Positions 1 to 8,013 of a stretch of 15,419 nt of DNA are shown here, piece after piece (positions within the stretch are counted from its first letter, which is position 1; each line of letters begins with the position of its first letter). Source of the stretch: an uncultured Porphyromonas sp. GTDB taxonomy: Bacteria > Bacteroidota > Bacteroidia > Bacteroidales > Porphyromonadaceae. The translations under genes were made by a program, and so were the position numbers. The notes under the pieces were generated by a model. It was not told where the DNA came from. It did no database searches and saw only the letters and a list, made by a program, of their open reading frames with translations. The DNA is taken from the NCBI GenBank assembly GCA_945875135.1, contig CAMCJO010000012.1, forward strand, positions 1-15,419, in the 5' to 3' direction.

Positions 1-28
1 TCTCATAGTCGCTCACTAACGACAAGCT

Positions 29-55
29 GAGACTGTCGCAAAAGGCGACAGTCTC
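29..55 (+). terminator. Rho-independent terminator, plus strand
   Basis: A perfect 11-bp stem (GAGACTGTCGC at 29-39 and its complement at 45-55) with a 5-nt loop is followed on the plus strand by TTTCTAT. It probably ends a plus-strand gene lying mostly left of the window. One frame has a TAA at 17-19 that could be the stop of that gene, but too little is visible to call a CDS. Confidence 0.7.
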
Positions 56-70
56 TTTCTATAAAACTAA

Positions 71-103
71 GAGGGAGTACCACAACTTGTGTGATACTCC
101 CTC
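71..103 (-). terminator. Terminator at the end of the lysine fermentation cluster
   Basis: GAGGGAGTA at 71-79 pairs with TACTCCCTC at 95-103. After one mismatch, four more pairs form (81-84 with 90-93) around a 5-nt loop. On the minus strand the stem is followed by TTAGTTTTAT, a fair U-rich tail. It lies about 65 nt beyond the hbd stop and is the best candidate for the end of the operon transcript. Together with the plus-strand hairpin next to it, it makes a convergent terminator pair. Confidence 0.65.
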
Positions 104-121
104 GTTGATGATGTTGTTTTA

Positions 122-145
122 GCTCTATGGTTGATACCCTAGAGC
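122..145. other. Small hairpin after hbd
   Basis: GCTCTA at 122-127 pairs with TAGAGC at 140-145. Across one mismatch, GGT at 129-131 pairs with ACC at 136-138 around a 4-nt loop. Neither strand has a U-run after it, so it is not a standard terminator. It could protect the 3' end of the message. The stem shares its core with the hairpins after crt and kdd. Confidence 0.4.
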
Positions 146-154
146 GACCTCAAA

Positions 155-163
155 GGGGGGGGG
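155..163. repeat. Run of nine G (C9 in the transcript)
   Basis: An uninterrupted run of nine G residues lies 3 bases beyond the hbd stop codon, in the 3' untranslated region. It is outside any coding frame I can support. The length may be a sequencing uncertainty or may vary by slippage. Confidence 0.8.
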
Positions 164-166
164 ATA

Positions 167-1015
167 CTACTTCTTGGAATAGTCGTAGAAGCCCTTGCCA
201 CTCTTGCGTCCGAGCTGTCCAGCACGTACCATCTTGCGGAGCAAGGGGTGTGGACGGTACTTGGGATCGGCGTACTCGTTGTTGAGCACCTCCATGATGG
301 CTAGGCAGACGTCTAGACCGATGAAGTCGCCCAGTGCGAGTGGTCCCATGGGGTGATTAGCACCGAGCTGCATAGCGGTATCGATCTCCTCGACGGTAGC
401 GACGCCATCGGCATACTCACCGATAGCCTCGTTGATCATCGGGATGAGGATACGATTGACTACAAAGCCTGGAGCCTCGCTTACTCTGACGGCTGTCTTG
501 CCGAGCTGCTCACAGAGCGTGAGGGTCGTCTGGAGTGTCTGCTCAGAGGTGCACTGACCGCTGATGACCTCGACGAGCTTCATGACAGGTACGGGGTTGA
601 AGAAGTGCATACCGATGACCTGCTCAGGACGCTTGGTGACGCTGGCTAGCTCGGTGATGCTGAGCGAAGAGGTGTTTGTAGCAAAGATTGCTGAGGGCTG
701 TACGATACCATCGATCTCACGAAGGATCTCCTTCTTGACCTCCATCTCCTCAGAGATAGCCTCGATGACTAGATCAGCTTGAGCGATGTCGGCGTAGTCG
801 GTCGTGACGGTGATGCGTCCGATGATCTGCTTGAGATCGTCGGCGGTCATCTTGCCCTTCTCGACGAGGCGGTTAAGCCCTTTGTTCATACGTTGCATAG
901 CACGGTCTAGCGACTCGTTGCTACGTCCTTTCATCGTGACGGCGAGACCCTTCTGCGCCATCGTCTGCACGATGCCTGCACCCATGGTGCCATTGCCTAA
1001 TACGACTATTTTCAT
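167..1015 (-). CDS. hbd: 3-hydroxybutyryl-CoA dehydrogenase
   Basis: This enzyme interconverts acetoacetyl-CoA and 3-hydroxybutyryl-CoA with NAD(P)H in the cytoplasm. The 282-residue protein has the full family length. An N-terminal Rossmann fold shows the dinucleotide motif G-N-G-T-M-G-A-G at residues 7-14, where Asn replaces the more common Ala. The catalytic set is present: the TNTSSL serines at 114-119, His137 in GMHFFNP and Glu149. The C-terminal helical domain ends in the usual [15 protein letters not shown] stretch. It is the last gene of the cluster, 57 bases after the crotonase. Kal already makes crotonyl-CoA directly, so Hbd and the crotonase most likely return acetoacetyl-CoA to crotonyl-CoA as an extra electron sink. 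That role is inferred. The family assignment is secure. Alternative names are PaaH-type or FadB-like dehydrogenase. Confidence 0.95.
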   Translation of the reverse strand: MKIVVLGNGTMGAGIVQTMAQKGLAVTMKGRSNESLDRAMQRMNKGLNRLVEKGKMTADDLKQIIGRITVTTDYADIAQADLVIEAISEEMEVKKEILREIDGIVQPSAIFATNTSSLSITELASVTKRPEQVIGMHFFNPVPVMKLVEVISGQCTSEQTLQTTLTLCEQLGKTAVRVSEAPGFVVNRILIPMINEAIGEYADGVATVEEIDTAMQLGANHPMGPLALGDFIGLDVCLAIMEVLNNEYADPKYRPHPLLRKMVRAGQLGRKSGKGFYDYSKK

Positions 1016-1033
1016 AGAGTTATTGGTTTGAAA

Positions 1034-1065
1034 TAGAGCGAGCCACAGGAGTGCGACACGCTCTA
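1034..1065 (-). other. Hairpin between crt and hbd
   Basis: TAGAGCG at 1034-1040 and CGCTCTA at 1059-1065 form a perfect 7-bp stem with an 18-nt loop, just after the crt stop. On the minus strand it is followed by TTTCAAACC rather than a U-run, so it is at most a weak attenuator or an RNA processing or stability element. Confidence 0.4.
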
Positions 1066-1072
1066 GTAAGTT

Positions 1073-1852
1073 TTAGAATTGTGGTTTGCGCTTCTCTAGG
1101 AAAGCGGACATACCCTCGCGTTGCTCGGGATGTGCGAAAGCGTTGCTAAAGAGATCGTTCTCAATGGCAATGCCTGTATCGATATCACTCTGCAGCCCCC
1201 TATTGATAGCGCGCTTAGAGATCGCTACAGCGTGTGGCGACTTACTCGCTATCTCCTCAGCCAGCTCGGTCACGGTGGGCATGAGCGCGTCAGGCTCTAC
1301 GACACGGTTGACCAGTCCTAGAGTGAGTGCCTCGTCTGCCTTGATGACACGTGCGGTGTAGATGAGCTCCTTGGCGGCGCCTGCCCCGATGAGACGGGGT
1401 AGACGCTGTGTGCCACTGAAGCCTGGGGGGATGCCTAGACCGACTTCGGGCTGACCAAACTTAGCCTTGTCACTGGCGATGCGTAGGTCGCACGCTAGGG
1501 ATAGCTCGCAGCCACCACCGAGTGCAAAACCGTTGACGGCAGCTATGACGGGGCAGTAGAGCAGCTCTACCTTGCGAAAGACACGAGCGCCACGCTCTCC
1601 GAAGGCGAGTGCCTCCTGGGGCGTTAGCTCTGCCATCTCGGCTATGTCAGCCCCCGCAACGAAGGAGCGTCCGGCTCCTGTGATGACGAGGACGTGCACG
1701 GTGCGCTCCTGAGCTATCTGATCGATGACGATCTCTAGCTCACTGAGTACCTGCGTAGAGAGTGCGTTGAGTGCTTCGGGGCGATCGATCGTTAGGGTAC
1801 CGATCTGCCCATTGGCACTGACACTATAATGTATGGTCTGGAAGTCTGTCAT
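1073..1852 (-). CDS. crt: Crotonase (3-hydroxybutyryl-CoA dehydratase / enoyl-CoA hydratase)
   Basis: A 259-residue member of the crotonase (enoyl-CoA hydratase) family, which reversibly hydrates crotonyl-CoA to 3-hydroxybutyryl-CoA. Visible signs are the substrate loop FVAGADI at 64-70, the oxyanion-hole region GFALGGGCE at 108-116, and both catalytic glutamates, Glu116 and Glu136 (in QPEVGLG). Having both argues for true hydratase activity rather than an isomerase. The C-terminal FLEKRKP stretch is typical of short-chain crotonases. It lies 15 bases after etfA and before hbd, the context of butyryl-CoA synthesis genes. Clostridial clusters usually place crt before the dehydrogenase; here it follows etfA. 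Substrate length is inferred from context and not proven by sequence. Confidence 0.93.
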   Translation of the reverse strand: MTDFQTIHYSVSANGQIGTLTIDRPEALNALSTQVLSELEIVIDQIAQERTVHVLVITGAGRSFVAGADIAEMAELTPQEALAFGERGARVFRKVELLYCPVIAAVNGFALGGGCELSLACDLRIASDKAKFGQPEVGLGIPPGFSGTQRLPRLIGAGAAKELIYTARVIKADEALTLGLVNRVVEPDALMPTVTELAEEIASKSPHAVAISKRAINRGLQSDIDTGIAIENDLFSNAFAHPEQREGMSAFLEKRKPQF

Positions 1853-1867
1853 GACAGTGTGGAGTGT

Positions 1868-2878
1868 TTACTTCTTATTAGCTTGAAGCGTCTTGAGACG
1901 CTCGGTGAGGACGGGCAGCACCTTGTGCAGGTCGCCTACGATACCGAGATCGGCTACCTGGAAGATGGGAGCAAACTTATCCTTGTTGATGGCAATGATG
2001 TACTCCGACTCCTCCATACCAGCGAGGTGCTGGATAGCTCCAGAGATACCGCATGCGAAGTAGATGTCAGGACGTACGGTCTTACCGGTCTGTCCGACCT
2101 GTCTCTCATGCCCGATGATACCAGCATCGACCATAGCACGTGAAGAGGATACCTCAGCCTTGATGGTCTGTGCTAGAGCCTTGAGCTTGTCAAAGCCACC
2201 GTCGGTACCTACACCACGTCCACCAGATACGAGTACGCTAGCCTCGGTGATGTCGACCATGTTCTTGGTCTCGTGCTTCTTGCTGACGAGGCGTACCTTA
2301 AAGCGACGCTCGTCAAAGGGTACCTTGACCTCCTCGACCTCGCCGGTGCGTGTCTTATCGTCAGCCTTGCGACGCATGACGCCTGGGCGTACGGTAGACA
2401 TCTGAGGTCTATTCTGATCGCAGACGATGGTCGCCATAAGGTTACCACCGAAGGCGGGACGGGTCATCATGAGGTTGCGGTCCTCACCGATCTCTAGCGA
2501 CGTACAGTCTGCCGTGAGTCCTGTGTGTAGACGAGCAGAGAGACGTGGAGCCAGGTCACGCCCGATGGTGGTAGCACCAAAGAGGACGATCTCAGGCTTG
2601 TAAACGGTGATGAGGTGATAGACAGCCTGTGCGTACTGCTCGGTGATATAATCTTTGAGATTGGGATCATCGACGACTAGTACACGATCAGCACCTGCAT
2701 GGATGAGCTGGTCTGCTAGTCCCTTGACCTGATAGCCACATAGGATGGCGGTGACCTGCTCGTTGATCTGATCGGCTAGCTCACGTGCCTTGCCGATGAG
2801 CTCAAAGGCTACATTCTGGATGACGCCTTCGCGTTGCTCAGCGAAGACTAGAATTCCTTTATACTGTGTCTTATCCAT
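1868..2878 (-). CDS. etfA: Electron transfer flavoprotein, alpha subunit
   Basis: The FAD-binding large subunit of the ETF heterodimer, 336 residues, normal for the family. The N-terminal domain (about 1-200) is the alpha/beta fold shared with EtfB. The C-terminal FAD domain carries SGGRGVG at 218-224, SRAMVDAG at 246-253, GQTGKT at 262-267, the [10 protein letters not shown] stretch at 275-284, and NKD at 298-300 through GIVGD at 312-316. It starts one base after the etfB stop, which implies translational coupling. With EtfB it should pass electrons to or from the acyl-CoA dehydrogenase encoded upstream. In clostridia such pairs can bifurcate electrons from NADH to crotonyl-CoA and ferredoxin. 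Whether this one does cannot be decided by eye. Confidence 0.95.
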   Translation of the reverse strand: MDKTQYKGILVFAEQREGVIQNVAFELIGKARELADQINEQVTAILCGYQVKGLADQLIHAGADRVLVVDDPNLKDYITEQYAQAVYHLITVYKPEIVLFGATTIGRDLAPRLSARLHTGLTADCTSLEIGEDRNLMMTRPAFGGNLMATIVCDQNRPQMSTVRPGVMRRKADDKTRTGEVEEVKVPFDERRFKVRLVSKKHETKNMVDITEASVLVSGGRGVGTDGGFDKLKALAQTIKAEVSSSRAMVDAGIIGHERQVGQTGKTVRPDIYFACGISGAIQHLAGMEESEYIIAINKDKFAPIFQVADLGIVGDLHKVLPVLTERLKTLQANKK

Positions 2879-2879
2879 A

Positions 2880-3665
2880 TCAGATGATGAATTTCTCTTT
2901 AAGTTTCTCGATAATCAAATCAGCAGCCTCCTCAGGTGTCAGCTCCTCGTAGAGTGTGCCCATAGCCTTGGCACCCTTGGTAAAGGACTTCTTAACACGC
3001 GTGGGAGAGCCCTTGAGTCCTAGACGCTCCTCCTCGACGGGGAAGCTGTCAGCCGTCAGCGTGGTGATCTCCTTGTCGAAGGCGGTCATGATATCGCTGA
3101 CGTTCATATAGCGAGGCTCGTAAGCAGATGCTAGGAAGGTGAGCATACAGGGAGTCTCGACCTCTAGGGTCTCGTGACCCTCCTCGACATTGCGCATGAC
3201 GGTCAGAGTCTTCTTGCCATCATAGTCTACATACTCTACGTAGGTGATCTGAGGCAGGTCTAGCTGCTCAGCGATCTGAGGGCCTACCTGTGCTGTATCA
3301 CCATCGATAGCCTGGCGACCTGCGAGGACGATGTCGTAGTCGATCGTCTTGAGTGCCTGTGAGATGGTATAGCTGGTAGCGAGGGTATCAGCACCTCCGA
3401 AGCGGCGGTCGGTGATGAGGTAACCCTTGTCACAGCCCATAGCAAAAGCCTCACGGATGATAGCGGTAGCCTGAGGCGGACCCATGGTGATCACGCTGAC
3501 CTCAGCGCCATACTGATCCTTGAGAAGCAGAGCCTGCTCGAGTGCCCCCTTATCGTCGGGGTTCATAATGCTGGGTACGCCATCACGGATCAGAGTGCCC
3601 TTGACGGGGTCGAGCTTGATCTCAGTGGTATCGGGTACCTGCTTGATACATACTATAATCTTCAT
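2880..3665 (-). CDS. etfB: Electron transfer flavoprotein, beta subunit
   Basis: The small ETF subunit, 261 residues. The N-terminal KQVPDT motif (8-13) and the GRQAIDGDTAQVGPQIAE stretch (116-133) are typical of EtfB. The second stretch resembles the nucleotide-binding loop of EtfB proteins that carry a second FAD and bifurcate electrons. That resemblance is from memory and would need an alignment. The gene sits 27 bases after the acyl-CoA dehydrogenase and one base before etfA, giving a dehydrogenase-etfB-etfA block as in many butyrate producers. The start at 3665 gives the conserved N-terminus beginning MKI(I/V)VC(I/V)KQVPDT. The role in reducing crotonyl-CoA is inferred from context. Confidence 0.95.
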   Translation of the reverse strand: MKIIVCIKQVPDTTEIKLDPVKGTLIRDGVPSIMNPDDKGALEQALLLKDQYGAEVSVITMGPPQATAIIREAFAMGCDKGYLITDRRFGGADTLATSYTISQALKTIDYDIVLAGRQAIDGDTAQVGPQIAEQLDLPQITYVEYVDYDGKKTLTVMRNVEEGHETLEVETPCMLTFLASAYEPRYMNVSDIMTAFDKEITTLTADSFPVEEERLGLKGSPTRVKKSFTKGAKAMGTLYEELTPEEAADLIIEKLKEKFII

Positions 3666-3692
3666 ATGTCTAATAAGTGTCCTAAGGGGTCA

Positions 3693-4832
3693 TTACTTGA
3701 GTAGGTGCGCTGCGATAACCATACGCTGTACCTCGCTGGTACCCTCGTAGATCTCGGTAATCTTAGCATCACGCATCATGCGCTCTACAGGATACTCACG
3801 GGTGTAGCCGTAGCCACCGTGGAACTGTACAGCCTTTGTCGTCATATCCATAGCGGTCTCAGCGCAGAAGAGCTTAGCCTCTGCAGCCTCTAGGTTGTAG
3901 GGGAGACCATTGTCCTTGCACCACGCTGCACGACGTACGAGCAGGCTAGAGCAGTCAATACGCGTCTGCAGGTCAGCTAGCTGGAACTGTGTGTTCTGGA
4001 ACTTAGCGATGCTGCGACCAAACTGCTTGCGCTCCTTGGTGTACTTGACAGTCTCGTCCATAGCACCACGAGCGATGCCGAGTGCCTGAGCTGCGATACC
4101 GATACGTCCGCCATCAAGGGTGTGCATAGCTACCTTGAAGCCACCGCCCACCTTGCCTAGTAGACGATCCTTGGGGATGCGGCAGTTCTCCATAATCAGC
4201 TCGCACGTAGCAGAGCCACGGATACCGAGCTTGAGCTCATGCTTACCGACAGAAAAGCCAGGGTCGTCCTTCTCAACGATAAAGGCAGAGATGCCCTTGT
4301 TGCCCTTGCTCTTGTCCGTCATGGCAAAGATGATATAGACGTGAGCGTACTCAGCATTGGTGATAAAGATCTTATTACCATTGAGTATGTAGCACTCCTC
4401 CTCCTCGACAGCAAAGGTCTGCTGTGCAGAAGCGTCTGTACCAGCATTGGGCTCCGTGAGACCGAATGCACCGATCCACTCACCTGAAGCTAGCTTAGGG
4501 AGGTAGTGCTGCTTCTGCTCCTCAGTACCAAAGCTCATGATAGGATCACAGCATAGTGATGTGTGAGCAGAGACGACAACGCCTGTGGTAGCACAGACAC
4601 GGCTGAGCTCCTCGACAGCCATCGTGTAGATCTGTACGGTAGAGCCTGCGCCTCCGTACTCCTTGGGAATGGGGATACCCATGATGCCCAGCTTGCTCAT
4701 CTTCTGAACAGTCTCAATGGGGAAGCGCTCCTGCTCATCGATCTCTGCAGCGAGAGGCTTGACCTCTTTCTCTGCAAACTCTCTGATCATCTGCAAGAAT
4801 AGCTCCTCTTGTGGGGTCTTACTAAAGTCCAT
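3693..4832 (-). CDS. bcd: Short-chain acyl-CoA dehydrogenase (likely butyryl-CoA dehydrogenase)
   Basis: A 379-residue FAD flavoprotein of the acyl-CoA dehydrogenase family, expected to reduce crotonyl-CoA to butyryl-CoA with EtfAB. Domains in order are the N-terminal helical domain (1 to about 120), the beta domain with FGLTEPNAGTDAS (about 138-150), and the C-terminal helical domain. The catalytic base is visible as Glu363 in EIYEGTSEVQ, the position typical of short- and medium-chain enzymes. The QFHGGYGYTREYPVERMMRD segment before it is also canonical. The gene follows atoA after a 91-base gap and precedes etfB. Location at the crotonyl-CoA step of the lysine pathway supports butyryl-CoA specificity, but chain length is inferred. 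Related acyl-CoA dehydrogenases would look alike at this level. Confidence 0.93.
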   Translation of the reverse strand: MDFSKTPQEELFLQMIREFAEKEVKPLAAEIDEQERFPIETVQKMSKLGIMGIPIPKEYGGAGSTVQIYTMAVEELSRVCATTGVVVSAHTSLCCDPIMSFGTEEQKQHYLPKLASGEWIGAFGLTEPNAGTDASAQQTFAVEEEECYILNGNKIFITNAEYAHVYIIFAMTDKSKGNKGISAFIVEKDDPGFSVGKHELKLGIRGSATCELIMENCRIPKDRLLGKVGGGFKVAMHTLDGGRIGIAAQALGIARGAMDETVKYTKERKQFGRSIAKFQNTQFQLADLQTRIDCSSLLVRRAAWCKDNGLPYNLEAAEAKLFCAETAMDMTTKAVQFHGGYGYTREYPVERMMRDAKITEIYEGTSEVQRMVIAAHLLK

Positions 4833-4878
4833 AGTTTGAAATATGATTGTCTATAATAGTGTGTTGTTGCTTGATAAG

Positions 4879-4902
4879 GCCCGCCGCCCGAAGACGGCAG
4901 GC
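4879..4902 (-). other. GC-rich hairpin between atoA and the acyl-CoA dehydrogenase gene
   Basis: GCCCGCCG at 4879-4886 pairs with CGGCAGGC at 4895-4902 around an 8-nt loop. The single non-Watson-Crick position is a G-U pair in minus-strand RNA. It is followed on the minus strand by CTTATCAAGC, so there is no U-run. It may set the stability boundary between upstream and downstream parts of the message. Confidence 0.4.
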
Positions 4903-4923
4903 TCTAAGGGTAGTGTCGTAAGA

Positions 4924-5592
4924 CTACTGACGCATGGGCTTGACATCGTCCACGTAGTGTAGCGTAGCCTCTGTGGCTGCCTCTATCTCCTCACGTGTGA
5001 CGCCGTCACGGATCTCTGTGACGTAGAGTCCCTGACCCTTGCGTACCTCGATGACGCATAGCTCGGTGATGATGAGGTCTACCTGACCAGCTGCTGTGAG
5101 TGGCAGAGTACACTTCTTGAGGATCTTAGCCTTGCCCTTTGCGGTGTGGGTCATAGCAAGGATCACCTTGCGTGTACCTACGAGCAGATCCATAGCACCA
5201 CCCATACCGGGGGCGAGCTTGCCAGGGATAATCCAGTTAGCTAGGTCACCAGCCTCATCGACCTGTAGTGCGCCGAGGATGCTGACATCCACGTGCCCCC
5301 CACGGATGATCCCGAAGGAGGTAGCACTGTCGAAGGTGGCAGCCTCTGGCACAGCGGTGATAGCACCACCACCAGCATTGATCCAAAGGGGATCCTCCTC
5401 GCCTGCTGCAGGAGCACCACCCATACCGATCATACCATTCTCAGACTGTAGCATCACATGTACGTCTGGCTTGAGATAGTTGGGTACCATCGTGGGTAGA
5501 CCGATGCCGAGGTTGACGACATCGCCATCCTTTAGTTCTAGGGCTACGCGCTTGGCGATAACCTCTCTGACTTGATTCTTGTCTAGTTCCAT
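4924..5592 (-). CDS. atoA: CoA-transferase subunit B (butyryl-CoA:acetoacetate type)
   Basis: The second subunit of a family I CoA-transferase, 222 residues. It carries the active-site glutamate, Glu51 in SENGMIGMG, which forms the CoA-thioester intermediate in this family, and the early GIGLPTMVPNYL stretch (29-40) is typical. With the subunit encoded by atoD it should move CoA from butyryl-CoA to acetoacetate, releasing butyrate and giving acetoacetyl-CoA. Its partner is about 8.7 kb away at the other end of the kam block, an unusual split for two obligate subunits. It follows kamE by 55 bases. The exact acyl donor and acceptor are inferred from the pathway; acetate CoA-transferases look alike. 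In related annotations this subunit is called beta or B. Confidence 0.92.
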   Translation of the reverse strand: MELDKNQVREVIAKRVALELKDGDVVNLGIGLPTMVPNYLKPDVHVMLQSENGMIGMGGAPAAGEEDPLWINAGGGAITAVPEAATFDSATSFGIIRGGHVDVSILGALQVDEAGDLANWIIPGKLAPGMGGAMDLLVGTRKVILAMTHTAKGKAKILKKCTLPLTAAGQVDLIITELCVIEVRKGQGLYVTEIRDGVTREEIEAATEATLHYVDDVKPMRQ

Positions 5593-5647
5593 ATCGTATT
5601 ATACCTTGATTTATATTACTTCTTACTTTGTGGAGCCGAGCGGGGCA

Positions 5648-6445
5648 TTACTTACCCGCAGCCTCTTTGCGGCGCACGATCTCCTGACAGATGAACGAAG
5701 CCACATCGTCGGCAAAGGTGTTAGCACCAAAGCCTGCATCAAAGCCTAGCTCCTTGGCCAGCTCGTGCGAGATACGTGGACCGCCACAGATGACGATCAT
5801 CTTGTCACGTAGCCCCTCAGCCTCGATGAGCTCGATGAACTCGGTCATGTTCTTGATGTGTACATCCTTCTGCGTGACCGTCTGGGAGATGAGCAGGGCA
5901 TCGGCATGCATCTCGATACCCTTGGCGATGAGCTCTTCGTTGGGCACCTGACTACCGAGGTTGTAAGCGTCGATCATATCATAGCGCTCTAGGCCGTAGT
6001 GACCTGCGAAGCCCTTCATATTCATGATTGCATCGATACCTACCGTGTGCGCATCGGTTCCCGTGCTAGCTCCTAGCACCACCAGCTTGCGTCCGATGTG
6101 TGTGCGGATGAACTCGTCGGTCTCCTCCATGCTCCAGGTGGTCGACTCGACCTTGGGCACGTAAATGTTGGAGTAGTCAACCGTATGGGTACAACTACCA
6201 TAACAATTGAAGAAGGTAAAGCCCTTGGTCAGCTCCTCAGAGAAGACAACCATCGGGTTTTGTAGTCCCATCTCCTTGAGTAGAAGCTTAGCAGCCTCCT
6301 CGGCCTCAGCCCCTTTAGGTACAGGCAGCGTGAAGCTCAGCTGTACCTTACCATCGTTCATGGTGTCTCCGTAAGGCTTTACTTGCGAAAGGTCGAGGGT
6401 ACGGTCAAAGTCCTTCGACTCCATTGAATATAGTCCTCCACTCAT
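5648..6445 (-). CDS. kamE: Lysine 5,6-aminomutase, beta subunit (cobalamin-binding)
   Basis: The small subunit of the adenosylcobalamin- and PLP-dependent mutase that moves the 6-amino group of beta-lysine to C5. The 265-residue protein contains the base-off B12 motif DAHTVG at 131-136, with His133 as the predicted cobalt ligand, followed by a Rossmann domain ending in CGGPRISHELA (220-230). Lys144 fits the PLP Schiff-base lysine reported for the Clostridium sticklandii enzyme. Both residues fall at the same numbers as in that enzyme, which supports the first Met at 6445 over the internal Met8. The start overlaps the kamD stop by four bases, so the two subunits are probably translationally coupled. 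KamB and KamC upstream are the predicted reactivating factors. Confidence 0.96.
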   Translation of the reverse strand: MSGGLYSMESKDFDRTLDLSQVKPYGDTMNDGKVQLSFTLPVPKGAEAEEAAKLLLKEMGLQNPMVVFSEELTKGFTFFNCYGSCTHTVDYSNIYVPKVESTTWSMEETDEFIRTHIGRKLVVLGASTGTDAHTVGIDAIMNMKGFAGHYGLERYDMIDAYNLGSQVPNEELIAKGIEMHADALLISQTVTQKDVHIKNMTEFIELIEAEGLRDKMIVICGGPRISHELAKELGFDAGFGANTFADDVASFICQEIVRRKEAAGK

Positions 6446-8013
6446 AGCTTGCCTTGTATCTTACGGTTCTTCATTAGTTCTAGTGTTGGGTTGTAGTAGC
6501 ACTCGCTCTTTGGCTTGACGCCGTCCAACCCACGTCCTCCATCGAGAGGACGCTTGATATCTGCAAAGATACCCTTAGAGAGCGCGGTAAAGAGTCCCTC
6601 GCCCTTGATCTCCTCGAGCAGGTCTAGCGTCTTGTCTAGCACCTCACGAGCACGGCTCTGGATGATACCACCCTCCTTAAACTCAACCTCGTCACCGATG
6701 GAGCGCATATTGTTGAAGATGTAGCGCGCATTCTCGATCGAGAGGAAGCGGTCGCTCATGAAAGGCGTATGGATAGCCTCTGTCGGCATACCGAGGAGCT
6801 GTAGTCCCTGATGCGTCCAGATACCTATTATATTAAAGAGTGCATCCTGTATGTGACCACGGAAGATGTTTCCGGTCATAAACTTCGTAGGAGGCATATA
6901 TTTGAGTGGAGCCTTGGGGAAGATCTCACGGGTCATCTGAGCCTGCGCCAGCTCGAAGAGGAAGCCGTTTTCGGTCATCGGATCCATCTCGAAGGCGTGT
7001 CCTAGACCCATCTGCTCCTCAGGGAGCGCAGCTCGTAGAGCAAACTGCTCATTGATAAAGTCAGACGCTAGCACCGTGTGCGCCTGCTCGATAGCGTCAG
7101 CCGTCGTGAGGTAGTTGTCCTCACCCGTATTGATGATGACGCCGGCAAAGCCATTGATCACACGACTCGTGTACTGGTCGATGATCGTGCGCTGCATATT
7201 GATATCGCGGAAGAGGATACCGTAGAGGGCATCGTTGAGCATGACGTCTAGTCCCTCGAAAGCGCCCATGATAGCGATCTCTGGCATACAGAGACCCGAG
7301 CAGTAGTTACAGAGACGTACATACTTGCCACGCTCCTCGCTTACCTCGTCCAGCGCCTTGCGCATAATGCGGAAGTTCTCCTGTGTCGCATAGGTACCAC
7401 CGAAGCCCTCGGTCGTAGCACCGTAAGGTACGTAGTCGATCAAGCTCTGTCCCGTAGTACGGATCACAGCGATAATGTCGGCGCCCTGTCGTGCTGCAGC
7501 CTGCGCCTGGATCACGTCCTCGTAGATGTTACCCGTAGCGACGATCACATAGAGGTAAGGCTTAGGACCCTCACCGATCGTCTTGAGGTAGTTCTCACGG
7601 CGCTCTCTATGATCGACGATGCGCTGCATACCCTTGAGGATGTAAGGCTCTAGTACGTCAGCTATCTCCTCAGGTTTGCGTGCCGGATAGTGTGTTAAGT
7701 TGATCTCGTCACGAGCTACCCCCTCAGCGAGCTGCTGTGGATCCATACCCGTAGCCAGCATTGCGTTGGCAAGGTAAAAGAAGACTCCGTCTGAGAGAGC
7801 CTCCTGCTCCTTGAGATGTGTCACGACGACGTTGGGCAGAGGCACATCATGCTCGTCTACTCCGTCAATCCCGACGAAGCGACAGAGCGTGCGCTCGACC
7901 GTAACAGTCGTATAGCGGTCAACAAAGCTCTGCACCTCCTCGGCGATAGCGCCGGCGGCGTTGCGTGCTTTGTCCACTTTGGCAAAGTCTATACCTACTT
8001 TACTTGTCTTCAT
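6442..8013 (-). CDS. kamD: Lysine 5,6-aminomutase, alpha subunit
   Basis: The large catalytic subunit of lysine 5,6-aminomutase, 523 residues and full length. It forms the TIM-barrel that holds substrate and the PLP phosphate, and pairs with KamE, which carries B12. The first residues (KTSKVGIDFAKVDKARNAAG) and the C-terminal KRPLDGGRGLDGV segment match the family as I know it. The pathway step is L-beta-lysine to 3,5-diaminohexanoate. The start lies inside the 3' end of kamC with a 14-base overlap, and the stop overlaps kamE by four bases, so the kamC-kamD-kamE order is tightly coupled. D-lysine can also be a substrate of such enzymes, but kamA in the same cluster makes beta-lysine the likely one here. 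Confidence 0.96.
   Translation of the reverse strand: MKTSKVGIDFAKVDKARNAAGAIAEEVQSFVDRYTTVTVERTLCRFVGIDGVDEHDVPLPNVVVTHLKEQEALSDGVFFYLANAMLATGMDPQQLAEGVARDEINLTHYPARKPEEIADVLEPYILKGMQRIVDHRERRENYLKTIGEGPKPYLYVIVATGNIYEDVIQAQAAARQGADIIAVIRTTGQSLIDYVPYGATTEGFGGTYATQENFRIMRKALDEVSEERGKYVRLCNYCSGLCMPEIAIMGAFEGLDVMLNDALYGILFRDINMQRTIIDQYTSRVINGFAGVIINTGEDNYLTTADAIEQAHTVLASDFINEQFALRAALPEEQMGLGHAFEMDPMTENGFLFELAQAQMTREIFPKAPLKYMPPTKFMTGNIFRGHIQDALFNIIGIWTHQGLQLLGMPTEAIHTPFMSDRFLSIENARYIFNNMRSIGDEVEFKEGGIIQSRAREVLDKTLDLLEEIKGEGLFTALSKGIFADIKRPLDGGRGLDGVKPKSECYYNPTLELMKNRKIQGKL

Noticed and set aside
353..649. Plus-strand open frames opposite hbd, and similar frames opposite or within the other genes
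   Set aside because: They lie wholly or mainly over strongly supported minus-strand genes and have no domain signatures.
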